This document shows positions 26,138-34,881 of a DNA stretch of 64,000 nucleotides, piece by piece. The notes beneath the pieces were generated by a model that worked only from the letters and a program-made list of their open reading frames with translations, did no database searches and had not been told where the DNA came from. Location of the stretch: NCBI RefSeq assembly GCF_006717045.1, contig NZ_VFPH01000002.1, positions 992,001 through 1,056,000 of the forward strand. The letters run 5' to 3'. Source of the stretch: Pseudonocardia cypriaca (GTDB taxonomy: Bacteria > Actinomycetota > Actinomycetes > Mycobacteriales > Pseudonocardiaceae). Numbering within the stretch: position 1 is the first letter of the stretch; every line of letters starts with the position of its first letter. Made by a program: the position numbers and the translations under genes.

Positions 26138-27931
26138 CTATCGCCGCCGGCCGGGCAGCGCCTCCTGGAGCTTCGTCTTCACGCCCTCGACGACCAGGTG
26201 GAACGCCTCCGGGTCGCCCTTCAGGACGGCCTGGGCCGCCTGCTTCGCCTGCTCGAACGTGGCGTGCGGCGGGATCGGCGGGACCTCCGGGTCGCAGTAC
26301 ACGTCGAGGACGGCCGGTCGGTCGGCGGCGAGCACGCGGTCCCAGGCCGGCCCCAACTCGTCCGGGGAGGTGACGGTGACGGCCTCAAGGCCGAGGCCGC
26401 GCGCGAAGTCGGCGTAGGAGACGTCCGGCAGCTCCTGCGACTCCGTGAACTTCGGCGAGCCGCCCATCGCCCGCAGCTCCCAGGTGACCTGGTTGAGGTC
26501 GTTGTTGTGCAGCACGCACACGACGAGGCGGCGATCGGACCAGCGCTCGGCGTAGCGGGCGATCGTGAGCAGCTCCGCCATCCCGTTCATCTGCATCGCG
26601 CCGTCCCCGGCGAGCGCGATCACCGGCCGGTCCGGGTGGGCGAACTTCGCCCCGATCGCGTACGGCACCGCGGCGCCCATCGTGGCGAGCGTCCCCGAGA
26701 GCGAGCCGCGGATGTCGCCGCGGATGCGCAGGTGGCGGGCGTACCAGTTGGCGGCCGACCCCGAGTCGGCCGTGACGATCGCGTGGGGCGGGATGCGCTC
26801 GGACAGCTCCCACACGATCCGCATCGGGTTCACGGGATCGGCATCCACCATCGCCTCGCGCTGCATGGTGTCCCACCAGCGCGCCACGTTCGACTCGACC
26901 ACCTCCCGCCAGGCCCGGTCGGTCGGCCCGGCCAGCAGCGGTAGCAGCGCACGCAGCGTGGCGCCCGCGTCGCCGACGAGGTTCACCTCGGTCGGGTACC
27001 GCATCCCGATCATCGTGCCGTCGAGGTCGATCTGGACGGCCCGCGCCTGCCCGAACTCGGGCAGGAACTGGCTGTAGGGGAAGTTGGAGCCGACGATCAG
27101 CAGCGTGTCGCAGTCGCGCATCAGCTCGTAGCTCGGGCGGGTGCCGAGCAGCCCGATCGACCCGGTGACGAACGGCAGCTCGTCCGACAGCACGTCCTTG
27201 CCCAGCAGCGCCTTGGCCACGCCTGCGCCGAGGACGTCGGCCACCTGCTCCACCTCGGCGGCCGCGCCGCGCGCGCCCTGCCCCACGAGGATGGCGACCT
27301 TCTGCCCGGCGTTGAGCACCTCGGCGGCACGGGCGATCTCCGCCTCGGCGGGCACAACCGTTGGCGCCACGATTCCCGGCTCGCTGGAAGGCACCTGCTT
27401 GAAGGCGTGCTGCGGCGGTGCGTACGGCTGCGTCTGCAGGTCGCTCGGGATGATGATCGCCGTCGGCGCGCGGCGGGTCAGCGCGGTGCGGAACGCGCGG
27501 TCGACCGCGTTCGGCAGCTGCTCCGGGACGTTGACCTCCACGAGGTACTCGCTGGCCACGTCCTTGAACAGGGCCTGCAGGTCCACCTCCTGCTGGTAGG
27601 ACCCGCCCATCGCGCTGCGCTCGGTCTGCCCGACGATCGCGACCACCGGCACGTGGTCCAGCTTCGCGTCGTACAGGCCGTTGAGCAGGTGGATCGCCCC
27701 CGGACCCGAGGTGGCCATGCAGACGCCTACCCGGCCGGAGAACTTCGCGTACCCGACCGCTTCGAAGGCCGACATCTCCTCGTGCCGCGACTGGATGAAC
27801 CGCGGCCGGTCGTCCGCCTTCCCGAACGACGCCACCAGGCCGTTGATCCCGTCCCCCGGGTAGGCGAAGACCTGCTCGACACCCCACTCCCGCAACCTCC
27901 GCAGGACGTAGTCAGCCACTGAGTCGGCCAC
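26138..27931 (-). CDS. Thiamine-pyrophosphate enzyme (pyruvate oxidase/acetolactate synthase-like)
   Basis: A 597-residue ThDP-dependent enzyme acting on pyruvate or another 2-oxo acid. The Pyr domain has the catalytic Glu in FIQSRHEEMSAFEAVGYAKF (~45), a central Rossmann-like domain follows, and the PP domain carries the ThDP motif AGDGAMQMNG ... CVLHNNDLNQ (GDG-x(25-30)-NN). It resembles PoxB-like 'thiamine pyrophosphate-requiring' proteins more than biosynthetic IlvB, and no ilvN is present. GTG 27931 is preferred over GTG 27937 because GGAGG is then 9 nt away. The product is not certain. Confidence 0.88.
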   Translation of the reverse strand: MADSVADYVLRRLREWGVEQVFAYPGDGINGLVASFGKADDRPRFIQSRHEEMSAFEAVGYAKFSGRVGVCMATSGPGAIHLLNGLYDAKLDHVPVVAIVGQTERSAMGGSYQQEVDLQALFKDVASEYLVEVNVPEQLPNAVDRAFRTALTRRAPTAIIIPSDLQTQPYAPPQHAFKQVPSSEPGIVAPTVVPAEAEIARAAEVLNAGQKVAILVGQGARGAAAEVEQVADVLGAGVAKALLGKDVLSDELPFVTGSIGLLGTRPSYELMRDCDTLLIVGSNFPYSQFLPEFGQARAVQIDLDGTMIGMRYPTEVNLVGDAGATLRALLPLLAGPTDRAWREVVESNVARWWDTMQREAMVDADPVNPMRIVWELSERIPPHAIVTADSGSAANWYARHLRIRGDIRGSLSGTLATMGAAVPYAIGAKFAHPDRPVIALAGDGAMQMNGMAELLTIARYAERWSDRRLVVCVLHNNDLNQVTWELRAMGGSPKFTESQELPDVSYADFARGLGLEAVTVTSPDELGPAWDRVLAADRPAVLDVYCDPEVPPIPPHATFEQAKQAAQAVLKGDPEAFHLVVEGVKTKLQEALPGRRR

Positions 27932-28039
27932 GTGCACTCGCCTCCACTGCTCCTCGCTCACGGCTCGTCCCCCACCGGCTACCCCGGACCGCGCGCGCGA
28001 CACCGTTTGCCCTGGCCCCGTCGGGGGATCCCCTCCGGC

Positions 28040-29089
28040 ATGCGAGTCGTCGTCGTGGGCGCCACCGGGAACATCGGCACCAGCCTCGTCCAGGGACTCG
28101 TCGCCGATCCCGCCGTCACCTCCGTGCTCGGGCTCGCGCGGCGCCTCCCGGACTGGCGACCGGACGGAGTCGAGTGGGCCACCGCCGACATCGCCTCCGA
28201 CGACATCGTGCGCCACCTGCGCGGCGCGGACGCGGTCGTGCACCTGGCGTGGCTGTTCCAGCCCACGCACGACCCCGTGCTCACCTGGCGGGTCAACGCG
28301 CTCGGCGGGATCCGGGTGTTCCGGGCCGCGGCGGAGGCCGGCGTCCGCGCACTCGTGTACGCGTCGTCGGTGGGCGCGTACTCGCCGGGCCCGAAGGACC
28401 GGGAGGTCGACGAGAGCTGGCCGACCGACGGGTGGCCGACCGCCGGCTACACCCGCGAGAAGGCCTACCTGGAGCGGGTGCTCGACGGGCTCGAATCCGA
28501 GCACCCGCAGCTACGGGTCGTGCGGATGCGCCCGGGCTTCGTCTTCAAGCGGGAGGCGGCCACCGAGCAGCGCAGGCTGTTCGCCGGCCCGCTGCTGCCG
28601 AACGCGATCGCCCGGTCGAGGTTCATCCCGGTCGTGCCGGACCTGCCGGGGCTGCGCTTCCAGGCGCTGCACTCGTTCGACGCCGCCGACGCCTTCCGGC
28701 GGGCCGTGGTGCGCGACGTGCGCGGCGCGTTCAACATCGCCGCGGACCCGGTTGTCGACGCGCACGAGCTGGCCCGCCTGCTCGACGCCCGCGTCGTACG
28801 GCTGCCCACCCCGGCCGTCCGCGCCGCCCTCGCGGCCGCGTGGCAGCTGCGGCTCGTCCCGGCCTCGCCCCACCTGTTCGACGCCGTGCTCCGAGTGCCG
28901 ATCATGAGCGTCGCCCGCGCCCGCACCGAGCTCGACTGGCAGCCGCGGCACACCTCACTGGCCGCCATCGGCGAGTTCCTCGCCGGCCTGCGCGACGGGG
29001 CCGGGATGGACACCCCGCCGCTCGCCCCGGCCACCAGCGGGCCGCTGCGCGCCCACGAGGTGGCCACGGGCGTCGGCACGCGGCCGTAG
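28040..29089 (+). CDS. NAD-dependent epimerase/dehydratase (extended SDR)
   Basis: A 349-residue extended short-chain dehydrogenase. NAD-binding motif VVVGATGNIGTSLVQGL is at the N-terminus and the catalytic Tyr/Lys lie in GYTREKAYLE (YxxxK, ~137-141), with SSVGAYS (~113) giving the Ser. Sugar nucleotides are the usual substrates, but here none is indicated. It is divergent from the TPP enzyme. The last ~30 residues are low-complexity. Confidence 0.82.
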   Translation: MRVVVVGATGNIGTSLVQGLVADPAVTSVLGLARRLPDWRPDGVEWATADIASDDIVRHLRGADAVVHLAWLFQPTHDPVLTWRVNALGGIRVFRAAAEAGVRALVYASSVGAYSPGPKDREVDESWPTDGWPTAGYTREKAYLERVLDGLESEHPQLRVVRMRPGFVFKREAATEQRRLFAGPLLPNAIARSRFIPVVPDLPGLRFQALHSFDAADAFRRAVVRDVRGAFNIAADPVVDAHELARLLDARVVRLPTPAVRAALAAAWQLRLVPASPHLFDAVLRVPIMSVARARTELDWQPRHTSLAAIGEFLAGLRDGAGMDTPPLAPATSGPLRAHEVATGVGTRP

Positions 29090-29095
29090 ACCGAG

Positions 29096-29620
29096 CTACT
29101 CGGGCAACGAGATCGCGAGCTCCTCCAGGATGTCGTACCCGGCCTGCGCACCGGCCTCCATGCCCGAGGCCAGCAGCGCGTCCCGGTCCTCCTTCGAGGC
29201 CATCTCGGTGAGCAGGCGAAGCGTAGTGCGCCCGTCCTCCTCGATGAGGTCGTAGCTGCAGAGCGCGGGCGCGCTCCCGCCGGGGACGCCCTCGTAGATC
29301 TCCGTGCAGACGAACCGCTCACCGGGGACGACCTCCCGGTACTCGCCGTGGAAGCCGACCTCGTGGCCGTCGGCCGTCATGACGTAGCGCCAACGGCCAC
29401 CGACCCGGAGGTCGACCTCGGCGATGACGACCTCGCCGAAGCCACCGCTCCACCACTTCTTGATCAGCTCCGGCTCGGTGAGGACCCGGAAGACCGAGCG
29501 CCGAGGCGCCGCGAACTCGCGGGTGATCAGGATCTGCGTGTCGGTCGGGGTCGTCACGACCGCCGTGCCCTTACTGCCCAGACCGCTCTTGCCCAGACCG
29601 CTATCGCTCAGTGCCACCAT
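29096..29620 (-). CDS. SRPBCC/AHSA1-like protein
   Basis: A 174-residue START-like (AHSA1) protein: ITREFAAPRRSVFRVLTEPE, LIKKWWSGGFGEV, VGGRWRYVM and a C-terminal amphipathic helix. It is coupled to the upstream ArsR gene by a 20-nt overlap, the common ArsR-SRPBCC pairing. The first ~22 residues (Gly/Ser-rich, LGKSGLGSKG) look like a non-conserved extension; the internal start VVTTPTDTQIL is an alternative. Ligand unknown. Confidence 0.85.
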   Translation of the reverse strand: MVALSDSGLGKSGLGSKGTAVVTTPTDTQILITREFAAPRRSVFRVLTEPELIKKWWSGGFGEVVIAEVDLRVGGRWRYVMTADGHEVGFHGEYREVVPGERFVCTEIYEGVPGGSAPALCSYDLIEEDGRTTLRLLTEMASKEDRDALLASGMEAGAQAGYDILEELAISLPE

Positions 29621-29948
29621 CGTCGTCCTCCAGTTCCATCAGTACCTCGTCCATGCGCTCGAAGCGCCGCTCCCACGTCCAGGCGAACCCGCCGACCCAC
29701 TCGTGGATCGGCCGCAACGGCCCGCCCTCGAGCCGGTAGAGCCGCTGCCGCCCCTCCTCGCGCACCCGCACCAGACCGACCTCGCGCAGCACCCGCAGGT
29801 GCTTCGAGACCAACGGCTGCGCCAGACCGAGCGCTGCGACGAGATCGCTCACGGACCGCTCCCCCGCGGCGAGGATCTCCAGGATCTGCCGCCGCCGGGG
29901 CTCGGCCACCGCGTTGAACGCGTCGGTCGTCGTCGCCGCTCGAGCCAT
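29601..29948 (-). CDS. ArsR-family regulator paired with SRPBCC
   Basis: A 115-residue winged-helix protein: FNAVAEPRRRQILEILAAGE, LAQPLVSKHLRVLREVGLV (recognition helix) and wing REEGRQRLYRLEGG, then the C-terminal WVGGFAWTWERRFERMDEVL helix typical of the ArsR-SRPBCC group. No metal-binding cysteines are present, so it probably does not sense metal. It is leaderless (TATGTT 6 nt before ATG) and overlaps a perfect palindrome that is probably its own operator. Confidence 0.88.
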   Translation of the reverse strand: MARAATTTDAFNAVAEPRRRQILEILAAGERSVSDLVAALGLAQPLVSKHLRVLREVGLVRVREEGRQRLYRLEGGPLRPIHEWVGGFAWTWERRFERMDEVLMELEDDDGGTER

Positions 29949-29954
29949 GTGACA

Positions 29955-29975
29955 AACATATACCCATATGGGTAT
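29955..29975 (-). promoter_or_regulatory. Leaderless promoter and perfect-palindrome operator of the ArsR-SRPBCC operon
   Basis: TATGTT (29960-29955) lies 6 nt before the ATG. Directly upstream is the 16-bp perfect palindrome ATACCCATATGGGTAT (29960-29975), which touches the -10 box and is well placed for ArsR autorepression. Confidence 0.65.
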
Positions 29976-30140
29976 GCGATGGAAGAGCCAGTTCTCGGGT
30001 CGATCCGGTGATCACGGGTGCGGGCGCGTTCCGCGGAACGCAGTCGGTGCCGTTGGTGCCGTCGTGGGCGGGAACCGTTCGGTGGGCGCGCCGTCCCCGA
30101 CTCGGGTCACCCGGATCATGCCCGTCAAGATCGCGTATAG

Positions 30141-30178
30141 CGGTTGCTCATGGCTGCCGCAACAGCCATAGCCAACCG
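30141..30178. terminator. Hairpin after the yceI operon
   Basis: Imperfect 16-nt arms (30141-30156 and 30163-30178, beginning CGGTTG and ending AGCCAACCG) around a 6-nt loop, 54 nt downstream of the yceI stop on the minus strand. The rest of 29976-30231 shows no supported gene. Confidence 0.55.
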
Positions 30179-30231
30179 ATACCGCGGATCACGCCCGCAG
30201 CCACGGCAGACTCAGAGATCCAACTGGAGTG

Positions 30232-31035
30232 CTAGACGCGGAAGGCCTGGATGTCGATCTCGACGCGCAGGGACCGGCCGACGGCGAGCACGCCGGCCAG
30301 CACCGGCTGGTTCCAGCTGATCGCGAAGTCGTCGCGGGACAGCTCGGTGGAGGCGGAGAACGCCACGCGCGTGCCGCCTGCGAGGTCCGGGCCGGTGCCG
30401 CCGTGGACGACGTGCAGTGGCACAGCTGCGCTGACGTCTTTCAGGGTGAGGACGCCGTCGAGCGTGAAGCGCTCGGCGTCGACGCGCCGCAGCCCTTCGC
30501 TCTTGTACCGGATCTCGGGGTAGCGGGCGACGTCGAGGAAGTCGGGGCTGCGCAGGTGGGCGTCGCGGTCGGGTTCGGCGGAGTCGACGGCGGCCGGGTC
30601 CATGGTGACCTCCACCGAGCTGCCTTCGAACGGGTCGGCCACCTCGATGTGGCCCGCGAAGCGGGGCAGCCGGGCGTGGATGCGGCTCATCCCCAGGTGG
30701 AGGGCGCTCACGCGGATGCTGGAGTGCTGCGGATCGATCGTCCAGGTGCCCGGCGCCGGCAGGACGAGGCCACCTTCCGGGGCGAGCTCCAGCACGCCGA
30801 GCGGGGTGATCCGGTCGTCGGCCACCGTCACGGTCCTGGCGCGCGGCTGCCTGCCGGGCGCGGCGACCACCAGCGTGTAGCCACCCGCGGGCAGCCCGTC
30901 GAGGAGGAAGTGCCCGTCGTCGCCGCTGGTGGCGCGGGCCGCCTGCCCGCCTGCTGCGTCGACAACGGTGAGCATGCCGGCGAGCGGGCCGCCGTCCGGG
31001 GAGGCCAGCCGGCCTGCCACCGCGCCGCCGCTCAT
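30232..31035 (-). CDS. CnaB-like domain fused to a YceI domain
   Basis: A 267-residue protein. Residues ~1-85 form a carboxypeptidase-regulatory/CnaB-like beta-sandwich (VAGRLASPDGGPLAGMLTVV, DGLPAGGYTLVVAAPGRQPR); residues ~95-265 are a YceI lipocalin-like domain (GTWTIDPQHSSIRVSALHLG, RYPEIRYKSEGL, FTLDGVLTLKDVS, DFAISWNQP), which in other bacteria binds polyisoprenoids. No signal peptide is seen, so the compartment is unclear. Its ATG overlaps the stop of the MFS gene (ATGA). The fused N-domain matches the CnaB-like repeats at the end of that transporter. Confidence 0.85.
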   Translation of the reverse strand: MSGGAVAGRLASPDGGPLAGMLTVVDAAGGQAARATSGDDGHFLLDGLPAGGYTLVVAAPGRQPRARTVTVADDRITPLGVLELAPEGGLVLPAPGTWTIDPQHSSIRVSALHLGMSRIHARLPRFAGHIEVADPFEGSSVEVTMDPAAVDSAEPDRDAHLRSPDFLDVARYPEIRYKSEGLRRVDAERFTLDGVLTLKDVSAAVPLHVVHGGTGPDLAGGTRVAFSASTELSRDDFAISWNQPVLAGVLAVGRSLRVEIDIQAFRV

Positions 31036-33542
31036 CGCACACGCTCGACGGACGGCGGCACCAGCTCCACGACCGCGGTGGCCACCGTCCCGGCCGCGAC
31101 GTGCACGACCTGGGCCACGGGGTCGTAGCCCCGCGCGGTGAGGGTGTACGTGCCTGCGGGCAGGTCGGCGAACTCGAACGCGCCGTCGGCCCCGGTGATC
31201 GCGGACGCCACCACGGCGCCGTCGGAGTCGACGAGCGTGGCGAGGGCGTGGTCGACGACGGCGCCCGTCGCGAGGACGGTGCCGCGCACCGCGGCGCGGG
31301 CCGGCAGTGCGAGGTCGCGCTCGGTGTACCTGCCCTGGTTCAGCCGCACGCTCACGGCCAGCGGCGGGTGACCGGGCGCGGCGGCGGCCAGCGTGTACCG
31401 GCCCTCCGGCACGCCGGGGATGCGGAACCTGCCGCTGCCGTTGCTCCGGGTGGCACCGGCGACGGCGCCCTGCGCGTCGATGAGGGTGACGGACGCGTCG
31501 GGAACCGGAACGCCGTCGCCGGTGACGAGGCCGTGCACCCCGCTGCCACCGGAGAGCACGATGTCGTGCCGGACCGGCCGACCGTCCACCGGCACCAGGG
31601 CGGCATGCGGCTCCAGCGCGCCGGAGGCGGCGACCACGAGGAAGGTGCCGCCGGTCGGCAACGTGACGCGGTAGGTCCCGTCGCGCCCGGTGGCCGCGCT
31701 CCCCTCCTGCCGCCCGCCGTGGTCGGTGACCGTGACGACGGCCCCGCTGACCGCAGCGCCGTCGGCGCGGGAGACGGTGCCGTGGACGGCGGGGCCAGGC
31801 GGGGTCTGGCGCGGCCGCGGGGACGGCCGCGGCGGCGCGACGGCCGCGACCTCCACCTCCGGAGGCCGGTGGCCGTTGCTGCCGTTGCCGTTCGGCGAGA
31901 CGGCCTCGGCCTCGGCGCGTTCCATGCCCGTCTCGGTGCGCAGCGGCACCTCGCGGATGGCCAGGACGGACAGGAAGGTGATGATCGCGAGGGCGCCGGC
32001 GATCATGAAGATCCAGGCCGTCGCGTCGCCGTATGCCGCGCGGACGATCGCGGCGATCGCGGCCGGCAGCTCGTTCAGGCTGCCGATGCCGACCTCGCCG
32101 GACCCCGCGGGCACGGCCACCCCGGCGGTGGCGAGGCCCTGGTCGGTCAGCTCGGAGACCCGGGACGCGAGCACGGCACCCAGCACCGAGACGCCGACGG
32201 TGCCGCCCATGGAACGGAAGAACGTGACGGTGGAGCTGGCGGCCCCGAGGTCGGCGGCGGAGACGGAGTTCTGCACGGCCAGCACGAGGTTCTGCATCGA
32301 CATCCCCATGCCGAGGCCGAGGACGAACAGGAACGCCCCGAGCAGCGCCATGTTCGTGCTGTGGTCGATCGTCGAGAGCAGGCCGAACCCGACTAGCAGG
32401 AAGACCGCGCCGAGGACCAGGTAGATCTTCCACTTGCCGTAGCGCGTGATGAGCATTCCGGAGCCGGTCGCCGCGATCATCGACCCGAGGATCATCGGCA
32501 GCGTGAGCAGGCCGGCGGTGGTCGGCGAGTAGCCGCGCGCGATCTGGAAGTACTGGCCGAGGAAGACGGCGCCGCCGAACATGGCCACGCCGACGGCGAT
32601 GCTCGCGAGGGTCGCGAGCGTGGTGGTGCGGTCGCGGAACAGGCGCAGCGGGATGATCGGCTCCTTGGCCCGCGCCTCCACCACGAGGAAGAGCACGATG
32701 AGCACCGCACCGAGGCCGGCGAGGGCCAACGAGGTGGTGGAGCCCCATGCGAACTGGTTGCCGGCGAGCGTCACCCAGATCAGCAGGGCCGAGACGCCGC
32801 CCGCGATCAGCGCCGCGCCCAGGTAGTCGATGCTGACCTCGCGCTTGACGACCGGGAGGTTGAGCGTGCGCTGCACGACCACCAGCGCGACCGCGGCGAG
32901 CGGCGCACCCACCCAGAAGCACCACCGCCAGCCCAGCCAGTCGGTGTCGACGATGAGGCCGCCGATCAGCGGTCCGGCGACGGGGGCGACCGACATGACG
33001 GTCGAGATGATCCCCGTGTAGCGGCCGCGCTCGCGCGGGCTGATCATCGCCGCCATCACGATCATGATCAGCGCCTGCAGCCCGCCGAGGCCTACGCCCT
33101 GCAGCACCCTCCAGCCGATCAGCGTGCCGACGGAGTGGGAGAACCCCGCGAGGATCGAGCCGACCGTGAAGATCGTGATCGCCAGCTGCACCAGCAGCTT
33201 CTTGCTGAACAGGTCGGCGAGCTTGCCCCAGATCGGCGTGGTGGCCGTGGAGGCGAGCAGGGTGGCGGTGACCACCCACGTGTACTGGCTCTGCGTGCCG
33301 TGCAGGTCCGTGATGATCGTCGGCAGCGCGTTCGACACGATCGTCGACGACAGGAACGCCGTGAACATCGCGAGCAGCATCCCGGAGAGCGCCTCCAGGG
33401 TCTGCCGGCGCGACATCCGTCCGCTGTCCGCTGCAGTCGGACGGTGGACGACGGCGGCCTGGACGGGCAGCGTCTCCTCCGCTGTGGTTGACACTTCTTC
33501 TCCTCGGGCCGATGCGCGGGCACGGGTGGTTGTGGAGGTCAT
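31032..33542 (-). CDS. DHA2-type MFS exporter with three C-terminal CnaB-like domains
   Basis: An 836-residue fusion. Residues ~45-560 are a 14-helix DHA2 drug transporter (LSGMLLAMFTAFLSSTIVSN, motif A GKLADLFSKKLL, motif C SVAPVAGPLIGG). After a Pro/Arg linker (~575-620) come three ~75-residue carboxypeptidase-regulatory/CnaB-like beta-sandwiches, each starting V-x-G-x-V/L and containing G-x-Y-T/R (AVHGTVSRADGAAV, GVHGLVTGDGVPV, AVRGTVLATGAVV). Normal DHA2 transporters end near 500 residues. The ATG overlaps the marR stop and the gene's own stop overlaps yceI, so three proteins are translationally coupled. Confidence 0.9.
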   Translation of the reverse strand: MTSTTTRARASARGEEVSTTAEETLPVQAAVVHRPTAADSGRMSRRQTLEALSGMLLAMFTAFLSSTIVSNALPTIITDLHGTQSQYTWVVTATLLASTATTPIWGKLADLFSKKLLVQLAITIFTVGSILAGFSHSVGTLIGWRVLQGVGLGGLQALIMIVMAAMISPRERGRYTGIISTVMSVAPVAGPLIGGLIVDTDWLGWRWCFWVGAPLAAVALVVVQRTLNLPVVKREVSIDYLGAALIAGGVSALLIWVTLAGNQFAWGSTTSLALAGLGAVLIVLFLVVEARAKEPIIPLRLFRDRTTTLATLASIAVGVAMFGGAVFLGQYFQIARGYSPTTAGLLTLPMILGSMIAATGSGMLITRYGKWKIYLVLGAVFLLVGFGLLSTIDHSTNMALLGAFLFVLGLGMGMSMQNLVLAVQNSVSAADLGAASSTVTFFRSMGGTVGVSVLGAVLASRVSELTDQGLATAGVAVPAGSGEVGIGSLNELPAAIAAIVRAAYGDATAWIFMIAGALAIITFLSVLAIREVPLRTETGMERAEAEAVSPNGNGSNGHRPPEVEVAAVAPPRPSPRPRQTPPGPAVHGTVSRADGAAVSGAVVTVTDHGGRQEGSAATGRDGTYRVTLPTGGTFLVVAASGALEPHAALVPVDGRPVRHDIVLSGGSGVHGLVTGDGVPVPDASVTLIDAQGAVAGATRSNGSGRFRIPGVPEGRYTLAAAAPGHPPLAVSVRLNQGRYTERDLALPARAAVRGTVLATGAVVDHALATLVDSDGAVVASAITGADGAFEFADLPAGTYTLTARGYDPVAQVVHVAAGTVATAVVELVPPSVERVR

Positions 33543-34009
33543 GACGGCACCCGCACGGCCGGTCGCTGGTGGGCGGCGATCGCGCAGTGCAGGTCGCCGA
33601 CCAGCTGCTTCAGCCGCGTGACGAGGTGGGCGACCTCGGCGTCGTCCCAGCTCCGGAGGGCCTCGGCTACCCACTGGGCCCGCATGGCGAGGTACCCGTC
33701 ACGAGCGGCGAGCCCCGCCGGGGAGATCGCGAGCAGCTGCGCGCGGCGGTCCGCGGGGTCGGGGCGCCGCGTGACGAAACCGAGCTGTTCCAGCATGGCG
33801 ACCTGGCGGCTGGCCACCGAGGGATCGACCTCGAGGTGCGCCGCCACCTGGCCGAGGCGCTGCTCCCCCTCCCTGGCGAGCAGGCCGAGCACGGCGAACT
33901 TCCAGCCGGGCATGTCCTCCGACTCGGGGCCGAGGCGCGCCGTCCGGTTCGCCCGCATGATCGCGCGCAGGAGCTCGAGCAGCTCGTCCGCCGTTCCCGG
34001 GGTGATCAC
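33539..34009 (-). CDS. MarR-family regulator of the MFS-yceI operon
   Basis: A 156-residue MarR protein: WKFAVLGLLAREGEQRLGQV, recognition helix VDPSVASRQVAMLEQLGFV and wing TRRPDPADRRAQLLAIS. It is the first gene of the marR-MFS-yceI operon (4-nt ATGA overlaps) and lies behind a promoter whose -10 is covered by a palindrome, so autoregulation of the whole operon is expected. GTG 34009 follows a GGAGG site. Confidence 0.9.
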   Translation of the reverse strand: MITPGTADELLELLRAIMRANRTARLGPESEDMPGWKFAVLGLLAREGEQRLGQVAAHLEVDPSVASRQVAMLEQLGFVTRRPDPADRRAQLLAISPAGLAARDGYLAMRAQWVAEALRSWDDAEVAHLVTRLKQLVGDLHCAIAAHQRPAVRVPS

Positions 34010-34019
34010 AGGAGCCTCC

Positions 34020-34066
34020 AGTTGGTTGCTACCAACAACTATAGCTAGGTTAGTTGGCCTCTACAA
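34020..34066 (-). promoter_or_regulatory. Promoter and MarR operator of the marR-MFS-yceI operon
   Basis: TTGTAG (34066-34061), 17-nt spacer, TATAGT (34043-34038). The imperfect inverted repeat AGTTG-n11-CAACT (34020-34040) overlaps the -10 box, and a further AGTTG lies at 34052-34056 in the spacer. Confidence 0.65.
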
Positions 34067-34109
34067 CTGTTTTGCTGTGGCGCCGGCCACCGCCCCCCAG
34101 GCGGGAGGG

Positions 34110-34868
34110 TCAGAGGCCGCCGCCGACGCGCAGCACCGCGCCCGTGACGTAGGACGCTTCGTCCGAGAGCAGCCACAGGACGGCCGCGGCGATCTCCTCC
34201 GGCTCCCCGATCCGCCCCATCGGCACCCGAGCGACCACTCGTTCCGGCCGCCCGGGATCCCCCGCCGCGGCGTGGATCCCGGTGTGGACGGTGCCGGGCG
34301 CGACCCCGTTGACCCGGATCCCCTGCGCCGCGACCTCCTTGGCCAGGCCGAGCGTGAAGGTCTCCACCGCCGCCTTGCCTGCCGCGTAGTGCACGTACTC
34401 ACCCGGCGAGCCGAGCGTGGCCGCCGTCGAGGACACGTTGACGATCCGCCCCGCCGTGCCCCGCACCTCCCAGCGGCGCACCGCCTCCTGCGCGCAGAGC
34501 ATCGTGCCGAGGACGTTGACCTCGAGCACCCGCCGCAGCGTCGCGACCGACGCGTCCACGAACCGGCCCAGCCTCCCCGTCACGCCCGCGCTGTTGACCA
34601 GCGCGGTGACCGGGCCGAACGCCTCCTCCGCCGCGTCGAAGAGGGCCACCGCGGAAGCGGGGTCGGCGACGTCCGCCCGGACGGTGACGACCCCGGGCAG
34701 GTCGGAACGCAGCCGGTCGGCCGCCGCGTCGTCACTCGAGTACGCGACGCACACCGCATACCCACGCGCGTGCGCCGCCCGCGTGACCGCGGCGCCGATC
34801 CCCCGGCTGCCGCCGGTGACCACGAGCACCTCTTCCGCTCGACCGGACCCGGCCGTAGGCAGCGACAT
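34110..34868 (-). CDS. Short-chain dehydrogenase/reductase
   Basis: A 252-residue classical SDR: cofactor motif VVTGGSRGIGAAV (~16-28), NSAG (~90), catalytic Ser in IVNVSSTAATLG (~143), YAAGK (Tyr ~160, Lys ~164) and a C-terminal LRVGGGL. It resembles FabG-like/SDR enzymes annotated as glucose or 3-oxoacyl reductases; the substrate is unknown. It starts 13 nt after the lipoprotein gene on the same strand. Confidence 0.88.
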   Translation of the reverse strand: MSLPTAGSGRAEEVLVVTGGSRGIGAAVTRAAHARGYAVCVAYSSDDAAADRLRSDLPGVVTVRADVADPASAVALFDAAEEAFGPVTALVNSAGVTGRLGRFVDASVATLRRVLEVNVLGTMLCAQEAVRRWEVRGTAGRIVNVSSTAATLGSPGEYVHYAAGKAAVETFTLGLAKEVAAQGIRVNGVAPGTVHTGIHAAAGDPGRPERVVARVPMGRIGEPEEIAAAVLWLLSDEASYVTGAVLRVGGGL

Positions 34869-34881
34869 GGGGTCGAGCCAA

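Noticed and set aside
29968..30171. Small open frame after the arsR operator
   Set aside because: No ribosome site, no recognisable motif, biased composition, and it ends in a hairpin.
30232..33279. One ~1,015-codon minus-strand frame running from yceI back through the MFS gene
   Set aside because: Only its last ~265 codons are a real gene (yceI, from ATG 31035); the rest is the wrong frame of the transporter gene.
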